DNA of 64,000 nucleotides from positions 1,674,001-1,738,000 of the forward strand of contig NC_015151.1 of NCBI RefSeq assembly GCF_000190315.1, in the 5' to 3' direction. This document shows, piece after piece, positions 33,617 through 43,227 of the stretch. The position numbers and the translations under genes are program-made. The notes below the pieces were generated by a model. It ran no database searches and was not told the origin of the DNA. It worked only from the letters and a program-made list of their open reading frames with translations. The number at the start of each line of letters is the position of its first letter. The first letter of the stretch is position 1. The stretch comes from Vulcanisaeta moutnovskia 768-28 (lineage in GTDB: Archaea > Thermoproteota > Thermoprotei > Thermoproteales > Thermocladiaceae).

Positions 33617-34138
33617 CTACTCAGGTGGCCTTATAAGTCTCGCCAGTCTCTCCCTCCTCCACCTAGCATATTCAATTAAACCAATGACTATTAGTATTAT
33701 GACTATTATGATTACCACGGCAATTGCTATCAAAGTGCCTATTGGTATGAAGCCTATGCCTGGTACGTAATAACCACTGACCGGTACTACCAAGGTCACT
33801 GATATTGCCTCCCCACTCTCGTTTGCGGTGAGAATCACGGTCTTGCTTGAATAAACACCAAAGGAGTAGGCATAGGCTCTGCAGGTTATTGAGCCTGTAC
33901 TCGGTATTGGTATCACAGTGCTCATAAGGCCTATATTACTTACATTGTACCCTGCGCATGATAAGCCGACGGTAGCATACTTCGTTAGTGGCATGCCGTT
34001 TGCTGATAATGCGGTTATGCTTACGTTGACGGCAGGTATGTATATGGGTAATTGAACTTGCTGAGCATACAAAACCGAGGCAATACCCATAAGTATGGCA
34101 AGCGCCATAATCATTAATAGGTATTGAGACCTCACCAC
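33617..34138 (-). CDS. Stand-alone membrane-anchor module of the giant surface protein
   Basis: The protein (173 residues) has a signal peptide (LLMIMALAILMGIASVLYA-Q), about 100 extracellular residues, and a C-terminal membrane segment with a basic tail. From PAVNVSITALSANGMPL to the end it matches the last 145 residues of the giant protein: TVIPIPSTGSITC against TVVVPIPSSGSITC, PVSGYYVPGIGFIP against PVSGYYIPGVGFVP, then the Ile-rich membrane helix and LIEYARWRRERLA. It could be a second S-layer stalk subunit, or an anchor that caps gaps in the layer. A TATA-like TTTATTT lies about 24 bp upstream of the GTG start. It is alone on its strand between the mobA and HDAC genes. Confidence 0.78.
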   Translation of the reverse strand: MVRSQYLLMIMALAILMGIASVLYAQQVQLPIYIPAVNVSITALSANGMPLTKYATVGLSCAGYNVSNIGLMSTVIPIPSTGSITCRAYAYSFGVYSSKTVILTANESGEAISVTLVVPVSGYYVPGIGFIPIGTLIAIAVVIIIVIILIVIGLIEYARWRRERLARLIRPPE

Positions 34139-34292
34139 GTTATTTACATTGTGCGGGGAAATAAATCACTAACTCACAATAATTAGCCAAAGATTTAGGA
34201 TCAGCGCTATTAACCTAAATCACTGATCATCAAGCCCAGCATCATCACGCAGGTACGCATTAACTATGGTAAATTATAAGTATTTAGGTTAT

Positions 34293-35339
34293 TTAAGCCA
34301 GGTGCCAGTAATTTCTCTGGGTATTGATCACATCCTTAATAACGGAGTTCACACGGGCCATAATCCTTGGCTCAGTCTGTGTCACCCCCTCATCAATCTC
34401 CACGTCCCTATTACTCATGATATCAATTAAAAGCCTTGAACCCCTGCTTAGGGTATCACTATTATAACCACCTTCAAGCACGAAGACAACACCCCTAACT
34501 TTACCAATCATATTCCTCAATCTCCTAAATACATAGGCATACGTATTAAGGGACAGTCTCAGGTTAGCTATACTATCAAGCATGTGCGCATCAAAGCCCA
34601 GGGAAACCAGGATCAATTGCGGCCTGAACTCCTCGATTATCGGCCATACAACCCTATCTAGGGCATTCATGTAGGCATCATCCGCCGTAAATGGCGGTAA
34701 TGGAACATTAACGTTAAAACCCTCGCCCTCCCCCTCACCAACATCATCAATGAATCCAGTACCTGGATAAATAGTTAATGGGTCCTGATGAAGACTTACG
34801 TACAAAACCCTTGGATCCTCATAGAATATTTCCTGCGTGCCATTTCCATGATGAACATCAACATCAAGTATAACCACCTTATTAAAACCGTGCTCCAAGG
34901 CATAAACGGCACCGACGACTACATTATTGAATATGCAGAAGCCCTGGGTTGGTGCCATTAATGCCCTACCACTACGACCGACATGATGGCCAGGCGGCCT
35001 AACAACCGCATAAGCAGTACCCCACTCACCACTTAGCACCTTATCAACCCCCTTTAAGACAGCGCCTACAGCAAGTCTCGCAGCCTTGCAGGTACCTGGG
35101 CTAACGTATGTATCCGCATCTATGAATACGTAACCCATATCACAAGCCTCATCAATTCGCCTCACGTAATCCTCATCATGAACCTTAAGTAACCACTCAT
35201 TAACATCATTAATAGGCTTCTCCATAGTTACAGTACCGCTTATTGATTTAATGATTGTCATAATCCTACTTGGGTTCTCAATGTGGCTTCTTGGGGGCTT
35301 ATGTTCCAGGTATGCATTGTCATAGATTATACCAATCAT
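34293..35339 (-). CDS. Histone deacetylase-family amidohydrolase
   Basis: The zinc site of the arginase/deacetylase fold is complete: VRPPGHHVGRSGRA with the general-base His pair, ILDVDVHHGNGTQEIFYED with the Asp and His ligands, LVSLGFDAHMLD with the second Asp, and LEGGYNSD with the catalytic Tyr. At 348 residues it is a typical archaeal class II-like HDAC or acetylpolyamine amidohydrolase. Alba-type chromatin proteins or polyamines are possible substrates. No partner gene is adjacent. Confidence 0.92.
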   Translation of the reverse strand: MIGIIYDNAYLEHKPPRSHIENPSRIMTIIKSISGTVTMEKPINDVNEWLLKVHDEDYVRRIDEACDMGYVFIDADTYVSPGTCKAARLAVGAVLKGVDKVLSGEWGTAYAVVRPPGHHVGRSGRALMAPTQGFCIFNNVVVGAVYALEHGFNKVVILDVDVHHGNGTQEIFYEDPRVLYVSLHQDPLTIYPGTGFIDDVGEGEGEGFNVNVPLPPFTADDAYMNALDRVVWPIIEEFRPQLILVSLGFDAHMLDSIANLRLSLNTYAYVFRRLRNMIGKVRGVVFVLEGGYNSDTLSRGSRLLIDIMSNRDVEIDEGVTQTEPRIMARVNSVIKDVINTQRNYWHLA

Positions 35340-35393
35340 AATTACCGAATTATCATAGTGCCTTATTAATCTACTTGAGATTTCCTAATTGAT

Positions 35394-35657
35394 ATGTTTG
35401 GCAGGAAAAGGAAGGTGGATCTTGAGGAGCTTCTTCAGGAGTTGACTGGCGATGAGGATGGTGATGGAAGAAGTAGGGTTAGGAAACGCGTTAGTGAGAG
35501 TAATGAGGATTACGAGCAATCAGGAGGTATTAGGTTTAAGGTTGAGTTTGAGGGTGTTGATGAGTTAATAAGGGAGATAAGGTCCCTGAAGGAATCAATT
35601 AATGAATTAACCACACTACTAAGGGAACAGGGAGAGCCGACCACTACGAAGAAGTAA
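35394..35657 (+). CDS. Small conserved acidic protein upstream of rqcH
   Basis: An 87-residue protein with a basic start (MFGRKRKVDLEELLQELTG), an acidic low-complexity middle, and a C-terminal helix DELIREIRSLKESINELTTL likely to form a coiled coil. I do not recognise it. It lies 40 bp upstream of rqcH on the same strand and probably shares its transcript, so a role in ribosome quality control is possible but only inferred. Confidence 0.65.
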   Translation: MFGRKRKVDLEELLQELTGDEDGDGRSRVRKRVSESNEDYEQSGGIRFKVEFEGVDELIREIRSLKESINELTTLLREQGEPTTTKK

Positions 35658-35697
35658 ATCGTTTTTAAATACCTACCCTCCTTAAAACTTAAGGTAA

Positions 35698-37704
35698 ATG
35701 CCTAATCAAAAGAGGTCATTAAATGTCCTGGACCTATTAGCAATCTCAATTGAACTTACTGAGTTAAGGGATTCAATAATTGATAAGGTCTATACCATGA
35801 GCAATTCATTACTACTTAGGTTTAGGAAGGAGTCTGAGAAGTACTTCGTAATAGCCAACTCCCATAGGTTTGGATTGACGAGTTACGTCCTTGAGCATGG
35901 AGCCGAGGGAGTAACACCGCTTAGGAGGTTGATTGAGGGAATGAGGCTAAGGAGCATTGAGTTATTGAATTTTGATAGGATTGTTAAGTTAGTGTTTAGT
36001 GACGGTTATCTGGTAATTGAATTACTGGAGCCCTGGAATGCCATTTACATGAGTAATGATAACGTAATTAGATGGGTCTTAAGGGCATATAGAAGTAGGG
36101 ATAGAGTGATAAATATTGGCCTTGAGTATAAGCCACCGCCCCAAAGCTTTGTCAAGCCCACTGATGATCGTGAAAGTGTGGTTAAGGCCTTACAGGGCTA
36201 TGATACTATAGGTAAGGCAATTGCCAGAGGCTTAGGTTTAGGTGGTGAAATCGCCAATGAGGTATGCACTAGGGCATTGATTGATTGTGCATTACCCGTT
36301 AATTCCATTAATTTAGATAGTGTTATCTCAGTAATTAGGTCCATGGTAAATACCGTAGGCAGAGGGGAATTGGAGCCCACCATTTATTATAGTAATGGTG
36401 CACCAATAACAGTAACTCCAATTAAGTACCTATCAATTAAGTACGATAACATTAAGCAGTTTAGGAGATTTAATGAGGCTGTTGATGAGTATTTCCATGA
36501 GATTGAGGTTAGGGAGGAGTCTGAGAAAAAACTTGCCAGTATTACTGGTGAGATTATGAGACTTGAGAAGAGTGTTGATGAATTAATGATGAGTATTGAG
36601 GGTTTTAGGAAGGGTTCTGAGGAGTTGAGGATTAAGGCGGAGACGGTACTTAATTGGAAGTACGTAATTGAGGAGTTACTTAATGTGCTTAGGAATTATT
36701 GGTCATCGTATAAGGATGAGTTCCAGGAGTTGATCAAGGGTATGGAATACCAGGGAATTAGGGTTAAGGGCTTTGATCCGAGAAGTAAGGTAGTGCTTCT
36801 TGATATTAATGGTATTACGGTGTCAATACCATTGAATACCGATGTTGGTGATGTAATTAATAATCTCTTCAATAGGGCTAAGGAGCTTGAGCGCAAGGCC
36901 AAAAGCGCAGAGGAGGTGATGAGCCAACTTAGGGCGCGTATTGAGGAACTTAGGGCTGAGGGAGAGAAGGTAATTGAGAGTATTAGGGAGGGGTCTATTC
37001 ATGTGATTTATGGTGCTAGGGAGTGGTTTGAAAGGTTTAGGTGGTTCATAACCAGTGGCGGTAAGCTGGTGATAGCAGGTAGGGATGCTGCGCAGAATGA
37101 GGTAATCGTGAGGCATTATTTAAGGCCTTGGGACATATTCGTACACGCCGACATACCAGGTGCTGCGGTTGTGGTTATTCGACTCTCGAACCCTAGTGAT
37201 AATGCCAGTAATAGTGATATTTACGAGGCGGCGCAGTACGCTGCAGCCTATTCAAGGGCTTGGGTCATGGGTTTGTCAGTACTCGATGTATTCTATGTTA
37301 GGGGTGAGCAGGTGACCAAGAAGGCCCCGTCTGGTGAATACCTTGGTAAGGGTAGTTTCATGATCTATGGGACACGGGGTTGGATTAGAAATGTTGAACT
37401 TAGGCTTGGGATTGGCTTAAGGATAGATAACCTTAGTGATGCTTCCCTGATTAGGTTGATCACGGCACCATTAAGCATGGTTAGTTCTCTGACTAATTAC
37501 TATGCCGTATTAAGGCCTGGGTCGAGGGATAAGGTCAATATTAGTAAGGAGATTTATAATTGGTTTAAGAGTAAGGTGCCTGGATTTACCAAGGTAATTA
37601 ACTTGAGTAATGTTGTGGATGTGGTGCCGGGTCCATCGATTATTGAGGGTTTTTACGAGGGCAGTCCAATGCCGTGGGACAAATTAGAGAGTTTGGTGAA
37701 GTGA
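35698..37704 (+). CDS. rqcH: Ribosome quality control protein RqcH/NFACT
   Basis: RqcH (Rqc2/NEMF family) binds stalled large subunits with peptidyl-tRNA and, in bacteria and probably archaea, adds C-terminal Ala tails. The NFACT-N domain (residues 1-210) has the conserved Asp-Arg in NFDRIVKLVFSDGY (93-94). Coiled-coil stretches flank the middle (about 265-310 and 390-425). The NFACT-R domain (about 440-560) has SGGKLVIAGRDAAQNEVIVR and WDIFVHADIPGA. Length 668 is normal for archaea. Confidence 0.93.
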   Translation: MPNQKRSLNVLDLLAISIELTELRDSIIDKVYTMSNSLLLRFRKESEKYFVIANSHRFGLTSYVLEHGAEGVTPLRRLIEGMRLRSIELLNFDRIVKLVFSDGYLVIELLEPWNAIYMSNDNVIRWVLRAYRSRDRVINIGLEYKPPPQSFVKPTDDRESVVKALQGYDTIGKAIARGLGLGGEIANEVCTRALIDCALPVNSINLDSVISVIRSMVNTVGRGELEPTIYYSNGAPITVTPIKYLSIKYDNIKQFRRFNEAVDEYFHEIEVREESEKKLASITGEIMRLEKSVDELMMSIEGFRKGSEELRIKAETVLNWKYVIEELLNVLRNYWSSYKDEFQELIKGMEYQGIRVKGFDPRSKVVLLDINGITVSIPLNTDVGDVINNLFNRAKELERKAKSAEEVMSQLRARIEELRAEGEKVIESIREGSIHVIYGAREWFERFRWFITSGGKLVIAGRDAAQNEVIVRHYLRPWDIFVHADIPGAAVVVIRLSNPSDNASNSDIYEAAQYAAAYSRAWVMGLSVLDVFYVRGEQVTKKAPSGEYLGKGSFMIYGTRGWIRNVELRLGIGLRIDNLSDASLIRLITAPLSMVSSLTNYYAVLRPGSRDKVNISKEIYNWFKSKVPGFTKVINLSNVVDVVPGPSIIEGFYEGSPMPWDKLESLVK

Positions 37705-37710
37705 TCTGCC

Positions 37711-38256
37711 TTGGAGATTGCCCGAGTTAATACCTGTGTTTCCCTGCCCATAAGTGATGATGAGGTTTTTGTCGATTCAATGCTTGGTTGGCTTGTTAGG
37801 TGGTTGAGGATGTTGGGTGTTAGGGTGATCTATAGTCCGAACTTTAGTGATAATGAGTTACTTAATGTAAATCATTTATTAGTTACTAAGGATAGGGAAT
37901 TATTTAGGAAGAGGTCACGATTAAGCCTTCTACTGAGTACGCCTAGGCATGTTGAGTGGTTGTCCGTCTTATCATTGGTTCTTGGTTTTCCATTAATGCT
38001 AAACATGGAGAAAAGCCTATGCCCCATCTGTGGTTCAAGGCTTGTTAGGGTCAGTAGGGATTCGGTTATTGGTAAGGTACCAAGTAGCGTATTACTTAGG
38101 AATAATGAATTCTGGCTTTGTACTGGTTGCGGTAAGGTTTATTGGGTCGGTAGTCACCATGCACGTATAAATAAGGAATTAGAGGTTGCACGTGGCGTCT
38201 TAGGTACACTCAGTACCTCCTGTGTTGGCAATAATTTACTAATAATTCGTGAATAA
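37711..38256 (+). CDS. Mut7-C RNase domain protein with zinc ribbon
   Basis: A 181-residue protein with the Mut7-C layout: a PIN-like core with FVDSMLGWLVRWLRMLG and LLVTKDRELFRKR (acidic residues for metal), followed by a zinc ribbon with CPICGSRL and, about 37 residues on, CTGCGKVYW. The family is thought to cut RNA. It starts from TTG only 6 bp after rqcH, so it is probably co-translated with it. That link would fit clean-up of faulty mRNA. Confidence 0.85.
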   Translation: MEIARVNTCVSLPISDDEVFVDSMLGWLVRWLRMLGVRVIYSPNFSDNELLNVNHLLVTKDRELFRKRSRLSLLLSTPRHVEWLSVLSLVLGFPLMLNMEKSLCPICGSRLVRVSRDSVIGKVPSSVLLRNNEFWLCTGCGKVYWVGSHHARINKELEVARGVLGTLSTSCVGNNLLIIRE

Positions 38257-38302
38257 TCAGGGAGGGCACTGCATATAAATCATTACTTATAGCGTTATAT
38301 GC

Positions 38303-38998
38303 ATGCAATTATTCAGGCCACTTAATGAGCAGGAGTACACAAGCCTCATTAAGTACCTGAGGTCTAGGATTCTTGAGAGACTCGGTGTTAAGGCTGAGTA
38401 TGATATTGATCCAACGCACCTGGTTAAGATTGCGGAGCTTAAGTTCGGGGTCTTCGTATCAATAGAGAAACTTATGTACTCAGATGGCATGATCAAGAGG
38501 GTTCTCAGGGGGAGCATGGGAACAATAAGGCCTATAAAGAATCTTCTCGAGGATTCCATGACAGCTGCAACGCACGCTGCATTTTATGACCCGAGATTCT
38601 CACCAATATCCATTGCTGAATTTAAGAATTGCGTGCTCGAGATCACAATCGTATCTCCCCTAACGGATGTCAGTATTGATTGGGTTAGGAGGGATATGGT
38701 GCTTGGTTATCATGGGTTGTACATCGTTGAATCAGGGAAAGCATCAATACTACTTCCACAGAAGGTTGTGGAGATGGCGGAGAATTATTATCAAAGGGTG
38801 AGTAAGCCACTTGATAATGAGGGCTTCATTAAGGAGCTTTGCGAATCCCTAAAGATATGCAATCCCATGAGTATTAAGGCATTTGAGACTCAAATAATAT
38901 ATGAATTGCGTCCTGATGGTAATGCAATCGAGCGTAAGCTTTACCTTAATAGGTTATTAAAGAATAGTGTAAAAATATCAGTAGTAACGAGTGGTTAA
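38303..38998 (+). CDS. AMMECR1-domain protein
   Basis: The AMMECR1 fold is recognised by VLRGSMGTIRPIKNLLEDSM, which matches the LRGCIGT family signature, and AATHAAFYDPRFSPISIAEF. The usual Cys of LRGC is Ser here (LRGSMGT). The family occurs in all three domains and often sits near radical-SAM and MEMO genes; its biochemical role is not settled. The 231-residue length fits archaeal members. Confidence 0.9.
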   Translation: MQLFRPLNEQEYTSLIKYLRSRILERLGVKAEYDIDPTHLVKIAELKFGVFVSIEKLMYSDGMIKRVLRGSMGTIRPIKNLLEDSMTAATHAAFYDPRFSPISIAEFKNCVLEITIVSPLTDVSIDWVRRDMVLGYHGLYIVESGKASILLPQKVVEMAENYYQRVSKPLDNEGFIKELCESLKICNPMSIKAFETQIIYELRPDGNAIERKLYLNRLLKNSVKISVVTSG

Positions 38999-39064
38999 CC
39001 TGATTAATGTTATTTTAGACACTAAAGATTTATTAATATCGGCTTATATCAAGAATTGAGGTAT

Positions 39065-39790
39065 ATGCCGGTCATGATTAAGTTTTATATGGTTGTCGGT
39101 AGGGATGAGAACTACGAAAACGTTATTAGAAACGTTGTTTCGGAGATTAGGGAGAAGTTTAAGGGGAGTGAGAGAAATGTTAATGCCACATTCATTAGGA
39201 TAAAGCCTGAGGCTGTCGATGCAGCCCTCAATGCATTAAGTATGCCCGAAAGCCAGGTACCGCAGAACCTAATATACCTAGTCAAGTCAATGAAGCAGGA
39301 TGGCGTGGCATCACTACCCGCATTAATAATCAATGGTAAGAAGATATACGAAGGCCAACTACCACCACCAGATACCGTTAAGCAGACAGTGATGGATGAG
39401 GTAATGACCGCCCTATCACCACCACAGGCACCGCCACAACCAGCACAGGTGGCGCCTCCACCCCCGCCACAACCACCAAGCACACCACCTCCACCCCCAA
39501 TTCAGCTTCCACCGCCACCGCCTCCGCCTCCACAGGTAGAGACTAAGCCACAGACAACGGAGGCGATAGAAGTACAGCCATTAAGGCAGGTGGAGACAAC
39601 AGTTAGCGAGAGGCCTCAATTACCATCATTACCCACGCCCCAAACTCCATTACCAAGTGGTGTTAAGATAGTTGTGGGTAGGCCTAACGATTGCAGGGAA
39701 TGCGTTTACTATGGAGCGAATACTGGCGTGTGCCTGTTATTTGGATATAGGATAGTTGATCCGACGAAGCCGCCCTGCAAGTCAGCGTGA
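39065..39790 (+). CDS. Thioredoxin-like protein with Pro-rich linker and Cys-rich tail
   Basis: Residues 1-115 suggest a thioredoxin-like fold (cis-Pro-like VASLPALIINGKKIYEGQLP) without a CxxC active site. A linker of about 60 residues is almost pure Pro/Gln/Ala. The C-terminal 40 residues carry four cysteines (CRECVYYGANTGVC and later PPCKSA), which could bind a metal or [Fe-S] cluster. The ATG at 39065 is used; a TATA-like CTTATATC box (39043-39050) supports a start at 39065 or 39074. The function is unknown. Confidence 0.72.
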   Translation: MPVMIKFYMVVGRDENYENVIRNVVSEIREKFKGSERNVNATFIRIKPEAVDAALNALSMPESQVPQNLIYLVKSMKQDGVASLPALIINGKKIYEGQLPPPDTVKQTVMDEVMTALSPPQAPPQPAQVAPPPPPQPPSTPPPPPIQLPPPPPPPPQVETKPQTTEAIEVQPLRQVETTVSERPQLPSLPTPQTPLPSGVKIVVGRPNDCRECVYYGANTGVCLLFGYRIVDPTKPPCKSA

Positions 39791-39800
39791 TTTATTACCA

Positions 39801-40097
39801 TTACCTATTAAGTATCAAATCCACAGTATCACCTAGGGCTTGTCCAGGCAATCCTTGCCTAAACCTAACAAGTAATTGACCGTGCTTACCCCACACCCTA
39901 AGCACATTGCCTATTGCCTCAATACCCGTCCTTGATTTCCAAATAACCTTAGCATTTATGAACTTGGCCGCATCTATCGCGGTCTCGATGCCAGGTACTA
40001 TGATTATTGCATCCCTTGAGTAGCCAATGGAACCCCTCCTTATTGAGTATATCCTGGCCTTAATGGTCCTTATCTGCGTCGACACGTTAGATACCAC
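39801..40097 (-). CDS. rpl35ae: 50S ribosomal protein L35Ae
   Basis: This 98-residue basic protein has the L35Ae pattern: AKFINAKVIWKSRTGIEAIG, then VLRVWGKHGQLLVRFRQGLP and GQALGDTVDL at the end (families read G-K-x-x-W and LPxQALGxxV). It is present only in some archaea and eukaryotes. The end lies 10 bp from the end of the convergent thioredoxin-like gene. Confidence 0.9.
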   Translation of the reverse strand: MVSNVSTQIRTIKARIYSIRRGSIGYSRDAIIIVPGIETAIDAAKFINAKVIWKSRTGIEAIGNVLRVWGKHGQLLVRFRQGLPGQALGDTVDLILNR

Positions 40098-40192
40098 AAC
40101 TCAGAATTTTTAAATGCTACTTTCGTGGGTAATCGTCACCAGGTCTCTGGAGGAATAATGCTTAAATTCTACAATTAACCTTTGTCTTTCGA

Positions 40193-42715
40193 ATGCCAAT
40201 AGCGAGACTTATTGAGTATAAGATTGCATTACCATCAGAGTACGCCTTCGATCTACTGATGAATATTGGTGATGCTGGTTACTTCATGCCAATAACTAGG
40301 CCCGGGGTAATACCAGCGCCTAAGGTACCAGGTAAATACTCAGAGAGAATTAGGAGGGTTGAGGATATTTCCAGGGAGTTAAACAGGATATTAAGTCAGT
40401 ACTCAATACCACCGCCTGTAACCCCTCACGAAGTGAAGATCGGTCTATTTAATGAACTTCTTGAGTACATAATTGAGGATGGTGAGGACCTACTCACCAG
40501 GGTAAGGCAGTACCTAGATTCTATTGAGGGCATTAGAAATGAGTACATGAGATTGAGGGGCATTGTAGATGTTTTATCATTAGTTGGTGATATCGTCATT
40601 GAGAAATTAAGGCATTTCTCGGTCGATATTGTGCCAATAAGTGAGGAGGATTTCAATGAATTCAGGAACGCGGTCATTAACCACGGCGCAGAGACGTTGC
40701 CAATAAAGGTTCAAGAAAGGTTTTACGCATTGGTGATATACCCAGAGTGGGCTAGGCAGGGCTTATTAAACACGTATAAACTATTCAATGCAACTCCACT
40801 TGAGGTACCCAGTACCATTGATTTGAATTCCATGAAGAGTAAGTTGGCGGAGTTAGAGGGTAGGTTGGGAAAGCTTGAGCAGGAATTTCGGGACTTCCTG
40901 ACCAAGGTTAGTGATAGGGCCTATGCAATTATTGATCTTTCAGACACAATAACGAACATAGTTAGGCAATACATGGACTCGGCAATTCCTGAGGGTAAGG
41001 ATATCGGTGATAGATTGTTACAAATTATGAATTCTGTAAACGATACCAGGAATAGGATTAGGGAGTTGGAGGTTGTTCATGAAGCCTTAGGTTATATGAA
41101 GAAGACAGGTATTTCCTTTGAAGGCCTTAGTAGGTTAAGGATTAGGGTATTCGTGATTAGAGGTGGTGTAAATAAGGATGCTATTAAGGGATTAATGTAC
41201 ATTAAGCGTGATGTTGAGGGTACAGACCTATCAATACTCACATTAGTAGAGTCTCCTGAGGGTTTAGACGTAAGGTCACTTGGAAAGGAGGTTTATGAAA
41301 TAAGTAGGGATTACTTAACCAATATTAAGTCGGCGTATGAATTAACAGGTAGGGAATTAACAGACCTAAGGTCTAGGCTTAAGGACCTAGAGAAGGAGTA
41401 TGAGGAGTTCGTGAAGGAGTTTAATGAGGTCTCCACATACGGTGTTGAGGGTATTAATAAGGTCAGTGGTGATGTCATAACGATAGCTGGCTACGTTAAG
41501 GAAAGCCTCTCAAGTAAGTTTGATATCTTGCTAACATCACTATTAAGTAAATTAGCCATTGATGCTAAGGTTAGGAAGGAAAGCAAGGTTGCCTATGTTA
41601 AGGAAATAGAACCAGAGAAGGCTCCGACGCTCGAGGAGTATCCAAAACCCGTTGATGCGTTTAAGAAAATAACGTATATGTACGGTGTACCGAAGTACAT
41701 CGAGATAAGCCCAATAATACTTACATTCATACTATTTCCAGCATTCTACGGCTGGATGTACCCAGACCTGGGTCACGGCATAGTACTATCCCTATTCGGT
41801 TATTCCCTGTATAGGTCTCGTTATAAGGGATCCAATGCCTTTCTACGGTCGATATTTGGCGGTAAGTACTCAATGTGGGGCTTGGTGTTCTTGATGGCTG
41901 GTATATGGTCCATAATATTCACGTTTGTGGAGAGTGGCACAATATTTGGTATAGAGGTATTACCGGCACTCTTCAGGCTAGTTCACGTTAGTGGCACAGC
42001 GCTGGAGGTACTTTCCAACTCAATATATGCAATGCTGGCTGTATCGATAATGGTTGGTATAGTATCATTATTACTAGCCTTCATTCTTAAGGCCATTAAT
42101 GCACATAGGGGTGGTGAGAGAGATCTAGCCATAGGCTTTTATGTACCATTATTCTTCTTCTTCACATTCCTAGTGCTCGCCTTAATGGGTCCTGGATTCG
42201 TACCTGTCATAAGGATTGGTGAGAAGACACCATTATTAAAGCCCCTGTATCCATTGTTTAATGCAATAGAGGGTTTAATGTGGTATTGGGCGTATGCCGC
42301 ATTTGCCGTGCTTGCAATACTAATGTTCTCGCTATTTTACTTCAGGGCTAAGTACAGGGGTGTTCCAGGGTTTAGTGCCGCCCAGTTAGCCGTTGAGGTT
42401 AGCGCCGAGGCAGCAATACCAAGTTTAACCAATACGATATCCTTTATGAGATTGAGCATAGTGGCGATTATGCATGCGGTATTTACGGCAATGACCTATG
42501 CCTGGGCTGTATCGCTGGGTTTGTTCACGCCGGCTGGCTTAGCCGTGCTGATAATATTCAACTTGATAATAATACTTGGTGAGGGGTTCGTAGCCTTCGT
42601 ACAAAGCCTGAGGCTTCACTTCTATGAGATGTATACGAAATTCTTCAGTGGCGCTGGTGTGTTATTCACACCATTCATGCTTGGGTTAAGGTGGGTTAAG
42701 CTCTTCATAGTCTAA
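40193..42715 (+). CDS. atpI: A-type ATP synthase subunit I (a/I)
   Basis: Subunit I holds the proton half-channels and the stator of the A-type ATPase. The long cytoplasmic N-terminal half has coiled coils (for example KSKLAELEGRLGKLEQEFRD), and the membrane half begins near residue 510 with about seven to eight segments. Diagnostic pieces are FYGWMYPDLGHGIVLSLFGY, AAIPSLTNTISFMRLSIVAI with the essential Arg region, and EGFVAFVQSLRLHFYEMYTK at the end. At 840 residues it is longer than most archaeal members. The other ATPase genes are not in this window. Confidence 0.95.
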   Translation: MPIARLIEYKIALPSEYAFDLLMNIGDAGYFMPITRPGVIPAPKVPGKYSERIRRVEDISRELNRILSQYSIPPPVTPHEVKIGLFNELLEYIIEDGEDLLTRVRQYLDSIEGIRNEYMRLRGIVDVLSLVGDIVIEKLRHFSVDIVPISEEDFNEFRNAVINHGAETLPIKVQERFYALVIYPEWARQGLLNTYKLFNATPLEVPSTIDLNSMKSKLAELEGRLGKLEQEFRDFLTKVSDRAYAIIDLSDTITNIVRQYMDSAIPEGKDIGDRLLQIMNSVNDTRNRIRELEVVHEALGYMKKTGISFEGLSRLRIRVFVIRGGVNKDAIKGLMYIKRDVEGTDLSILTLVESPEGLDVRSLGKEVYEISRDYLTNIKSAYELTGRELTDLRSRLKDLEKEYEEFVKEFNEVSTYGVEGINKVSGDVITIAGYVKESLSSKFDILLTSLLSKLAIDAKVRKESKVAYVKEIEPEKAPTLEEYPKPVDAFKKITYMYGVPKYIEISPIILTFILFPAFYGWMYPDLGHGIVLSLFGYSLYRSRYKGSNAFLRSIFGGKYSMWGLVFLMAGIWSIIFTFVESGTIFGIEVLPALFRLVHVSGTALEVLSNSIYAMLAVSIMVGIVSLLLAFILKAINAHRGGERDLAIGFYVPLFFFFTFLVLALMGPGFVPVIRIGEKTPLLKPLYPLFNAIEGLMWYWAYAAFAVLAILMFSLFYFRAKYRGVPGFSAAQLAVEVSAEAAIPSLTNTISFMRLSIVAIMHAVFTAMTYAWAVSLGLFTPAGLAVLIIFNLIIILGEGFVAFVQSLRLHFYEMYTKFFSGAGVLFTPFMLGLRWVKLFIV

Positions 42716-42750
42716 AAAGTATATATAGGTCCTAAGGCACTTACTTATGC

Positions 42751-43224
42751 ATGGCAATACCGCGTGTTAGGGACGTGATGAAGGAGGTTCCCGTAACCGT
42801 GAGGGATGACGAGCCATTAATTAGTGTAATTAGGATAATGAATGAGAGGAATATTGGTTCAATAATAATAACTGATGAGGAGGGCAGGGTCATTGGGGTA
42901 TTTACCGAGAGGGACCTATTAAGGCTTGTTGCAAGTAATATTGATATTAGTACGTTGACTGTTGGTGATGTTATGACTAAGGATGTAATAGTTATTGAGC
43001 AGGATGCCAGTCTAATAAAGGCCGTGCATATAATGGCTAAACATGGTATTAGGCATTTGCCAATAGTCGATGAAGATGGAAAGATAGTTGGCATAATATC
43101 AATTAGAGATACGGCAATAATATTAGCGAGACTACTTGTTGATATGGGTATGGGGAGACTTGGAGCTACGGAGGAGGAGGTTAGTATGATTAAGGACATA
43201 ATAAATATTGATGAGGGTAGGTAA
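42751..43224 (+). CDS. Two-CBS-domain protein
   Basis: The 157 residues consist of two CBS motifs: RVRDVMKEVPVTVRDDEPLI with IGVFTERDLLRLV, and TVGDVMTKDVIVIEQDASLI with VGIISIRDTAIIL. Such pairs bind adenosyl ligands (AMP, ATP, SAM) and act as energy or ligand sensors. There is no fused catalytic domain. It follows the ATPase subunit gene by 36 bp and could be co-transcribed with it. Confidence 0.92.
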   Translation: MAIPRVRDVMKEVPVTVRDDEPLISVIRIMNERNIGSIIITDEEGRVIGVFTERDLLRLVASNIDISTLTVGDVMTKDVIVIEQDASLIKAVHIMAKHGIRHLPIVDEDGKIVGIISIRDTAIILARLLVDMGMGRLGATEEEVSMIKDIINIDEGR

Positions 43225-43227
43225 TCC

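Noticed and set aside
34197-34246. Possible C/D-box guide RNA on the minus strand (GTGATGA ... CTGA)
   Set aside because: A C-like and a D-like box are present about 45 nt apart, but no D' box is found at the right spacing and the guide has no evident rRNA match that I can check. It also sits in the promoter region of the 173-residue gene.
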